Position numbers and translations under genes: made by a program. Positions 62,353 to 64,000 of a DNA stretch of 64,000 nucleotides are shown here, piece after piece. Under the pieces are notes generated by a model. The model was not told the origin of the DNA and did no database searches. It worked only from the letters and a program-made list of their open reading frames with translations. Position 1 is the stretch's first letter. Each line of letters starts with the position of its first letter. Origin of the DNA: Limnohabitans sp. MORI2 (lineage in GTDB: Bacteria > Pseudomonadota > Gammaproteobacteria > Burkholderiales > Burkholderiaceae_C); NCBI RefSeq assembly GCF_027925025.1, contig NZ_AP027058.1, positions 682,001-746,000 on the forward strand. The letters are read 5' to 3'.

Positions 62353-63084
62353 TTAATCCTTGCGTGCTGCGCCAAGGTAGGTGTCAATCACGCGGCTGTC
62401 TTGGGCCAGCTCAGAGGCTACGCCGTGCAAGCTGACTTCGCCCATTTCCAGTACGTAGCCGTAGTCGGCCACGGCCAATGCGGCGCGTGCGTTTTGTTCG
62501 ACCAACACAATGGTCACGCCAGTTTTGCGCAGGGTTTCGATGATGGTGAAAATTTCTTTGACGATGAGTGGCGCCAAGCCGAGGCTGGGCTCGTCCAGCA
62601 TGAGCACATCAGGGCGCGACATCATGGCGCGACCCACGGCCAACATTTGACGCTCGCCACCCGAGAGTGTGCCCGCTTGTTGCAAGCGGCGTTCTTTGAG
62701 GCGGGGGAAGATGTCATACACATCGTCCATGCGCTGACGCCATTGCAGGTTGCCCATGCGCATTTGGCGAAAGCCGCCCAGCTCCAAGTTGTCTTCCACC
62801 GTCATCGTGCTGAACAACTCGCGCTTTTCAGGCACCAAGGCAATGCCCATCATCACGCGTTCTTCGAGGGTGAAGTCGCTGATGTCTTCGCCACGGTAAA
62901 ACATTTGGCCACGCGTGGGCAGCAAGCCCATGAGGGTGTTGAGTAGGGTGGTTTTGCCTGCGCCGTTGGGGCCAATGACGGTGATCACTTGGCCTTTGTC
63001 GGCGTGCAGGTCGATGCCGTGCAGCACTTCGGCTTTGCCGTAGCCTGCATGGAGGTCTCGGATGTCGAGAAGAGGCGTTGTCAT
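62353..63084 (-). CDS. livF: Branched-chain amino acid-type ABC transporter ATP-binding protein LivF
   Basis: A 243-residue ABC ATPase. Walker A GPNGAGKTTLLNTLMGLLP, signature LSGGERQMLAVGRAMM, Walker B VLMLDEPSLGLAP, and the H-loop area VLVEQNARAALAVADYGYVL match LivF. The family imports branched amino acids, but many Burkholderiales copies carry aromatic acids or amides. It is 9 bases after livG. The acyl-CoA dehydrogenase follows 3 bases on, so all are likely one transcript. Specificity would come from a binding protein outside the window. Confidence 0.95.
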   Translation of the reverse strand: MTTPLLDIRDLHAGYGKAEVLHGIDLHADKGQVITVIGPNGAGKTTLLNTLMGLLPTRGQMFYRGEDISDFTLEERVMMGIALVPEKRELFSTMTVEDNLELGGFRQMRMGNLQWRQRMDDVYDIFPRLKERRLQQAGTLSGGERQMLAVGRAMMSRPDVLMLDEPSLGLAPLIVKEIFTIIETLRKTGVTIVLVEQNARAALAVADYGYVLEMGEVSLHGVASELAQDSRVIDTYLGAARKD

Positions 63085-63093
63085 GGCCGGTCC

Positions 63094-64000
63094 TTAGTGT
63101 TCGGTGCCCAAGTAGGCGGCGCGCACCACGGGGCTTTCTTGAATTTCTTTGGGCGTGCCTTCGAGCAACAACGTGCCGAATTCCATCACCACCAATTTGT
63201 CACAGACTTGCATCACCAAGTCCATGTCGTGTTCCACCAGCAAGATGCTCACGCCTTCGCTTTGCAGCTGACGGAGCACATCGGCCAAGGCTTGTTTTTC
63301 TTTGTGGCGCAAACCGGCTGCAGGCTCGTCAAGCAGCAGCAGGGCAGGGTCGGCACACAAGGCACGCGCAATTTCCATCAGGCGTTGTTGGCCCATGGCC
63401 AAGTTGCCTGCGGTCTCGTGCATCGTGTGACCAATGCCCACGCGCTCGAGTTGTTGTTGTGCCAATTTGAAGAGGCGTTTTTCTTCTTCGTGGTTGGTGC
63501 CCAACATGCCCGAGAGCACGCCGGTGTGACCACGGCTGTAGCCACCAATCGCCACGTTCTCCAGCACGGTCATGTCGGGGATCATCTTCACGTGCTGGAA
63601 GGTGCGTGCCATGCCGCTGCGCAAAATTTCACGCGAAGGCAAACCGCTGATGGTTTCGCCACGGAACTTCACTGCGCCGGATGTGAGAGGTAACACGCCG
63701 GTGATGAGGTTGAATGTGGTTGACTTGCCCGCACCGTTCGGACCAATGAGGCCGACGATTTGACCTGCATTGATTTGGAAGCGAATGTCGTTGACCGCCA
63801 CCAAGCCACCAAACTGTTTGCGAATGTCTTGCACGTCGAGCAACAGCTCACCGCGTTGGGGCTTGTGTGTTTCAGGCAAGTGGCCGGCATTGGCCCAGTT
63901 CACCTCACGGTCACGGCGAGGCATATAGCGCGCCACCAAAGACCAAATGCCATCGGGCAAGTACTTGAGTACGAGCACCAACAACACACCAAACACAATC
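63094..64000 (-). CDS. LivM-LivG fusion, permease C-terminus plus ATPase (5' end beyond window)
   Basis: Open through the right edge. The first residues visible (FGVLLVLVLKYLPDGIWSLV) look like the last membrane helix of a LivM permease; a linker (PRRDREVNWANAGHLPETHK) leads into a complete LivG ATPase. Walker A is GPNGAGKSTTFNLITGVLPL, signature LAMGQQRLMEIARAL, Walker B LLLLDEPAAGL, and the LivG-specific end VEHDMDLVMQVCDKLVVMEF is present. The GTG at 63996 is not a convincing start because it lies inside the helix. Fusion of permease and ATPase is known in Burkholderiales; the window shows only its 3' part. Confidence 0.85.
   Translation of the reverse strand, partial: IVFGVLLVLVLKYLPDGIWSLVARYMPRRDREVNWANAGHLPETHKPQRGELLLDVQDIRKQFGGLVAVNDIRFQINAGQIVGLIGPNGAGKSTTFNLITGVLPLTSGAVKFRGETISGLPSREILRSGMARTFQHVKMIPDMTVLENVAIGGYSRGHTGVLSGMLGTNHEEEKRLFKLAQQQLERVGIGHTMHETAGNLAMGQQRLMEIARALCADPALLLLDEPAAGLRHKEKQALADVLRQLQSEGVSILLVEHDMDLVMQVCDKLVVMEFGTLLLEGTPKEIQESPVVRAAYLGTEH

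Overview
The window reads as a chromosomal stretch of a betaproteobacterium of the Burkholderiales, most likely Comamonadaceae (Limnohabitans/Rhodoferax-like). The grounds are moderately high GC, a GntR regulator divergent from mdh next to sdhCDAB-sdhE-gltA, the orn/M48/rsgA/CobD-like/NudL/rplS/trmD/rimM/rpsP neighbourhood, Bug and BPSS1780-type proteins, a DUF3579 gene and an apparent LivM-LivG fusion. The family is inferred from gene content and order, without a database search. Coding density is very high and most genes are housekeeping. No rRNA, tRNA, CRISPR array or recognisable insertion sequence was seen.

Layout. 1-3 kb: the end of a glycosyltransferase / EAL phosphodiesterase pair (exopolysaccharide and c-di-GMP), a small coiled-coil protein and rdgC. 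3-15 kb: a TCA-cycle block with gltA, sdhE and sdhBADC on the minus strand, a GntR regulator, then mdh, a CoA-ester lyase, a secreted protein and acnB on the plus strand. 15-21 kb: trhP, a Bug solute-binding protein, a flavin monooxygenase and a tightly overlapping argD-argF-YkgJ unit. 21-30 kb: DUF3579, rpsT, murJ-sirB1-like, purM, and a PerM-like permease-hda-HAD phosphatase-pcnB-folK run with overlapping stops and starts. 30-35 kb: a lipoprotein in a locally AT-richer patch, DUF486, the DUF47-Pit phosphate pair and the rpsP-rimM-trmD-rplS ribosome block. 35-42 kb: NudL, a CobD-like protein, rsgA, an M48 peptidase, orn, and an RhlE-type DEAD-box helicase behind a strongly structured leader. 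42-54 kb: an isomerase, slyX, two uncharacterised genes, minCDE, a TonB receptor coupled to an alpha/beta hydrolase, guaC, uvrD, a BPSS1780-type membrane protein and thrB. 54-64 kb: polA, an accessory patch (orphan gene and an overlapping nucleotidyltransferase-HEPN pair), a LysE exporter, a shikimate dehydrogenase-like gene, MarR, an acyl-CoA dehydrogenase and liv ABC transporter genes.

The most unusual signal is non-coding. The 310-base gap between thrB and polA holds two units in inverted orientation. Each has the same 5' box and the same 22-base loop box, enclosed by long stems. The stems are unrelated in sequence between the units but self-complementary within each. This constant-loop, compensating-stem design is the best candidate here for an undescribed element. 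Other points of interest are a shared TCTTNTATAAGA palindrome at the gntR/mdh and argD/DUF3579 gaps, a three-hairpin leader before the DEAD-box helicase, near-identical promoter cores before rpsP and rplS, and a palindrome in front of the HTH-nucleotidyltransferase/HEPN operon that suggests self-regulation.
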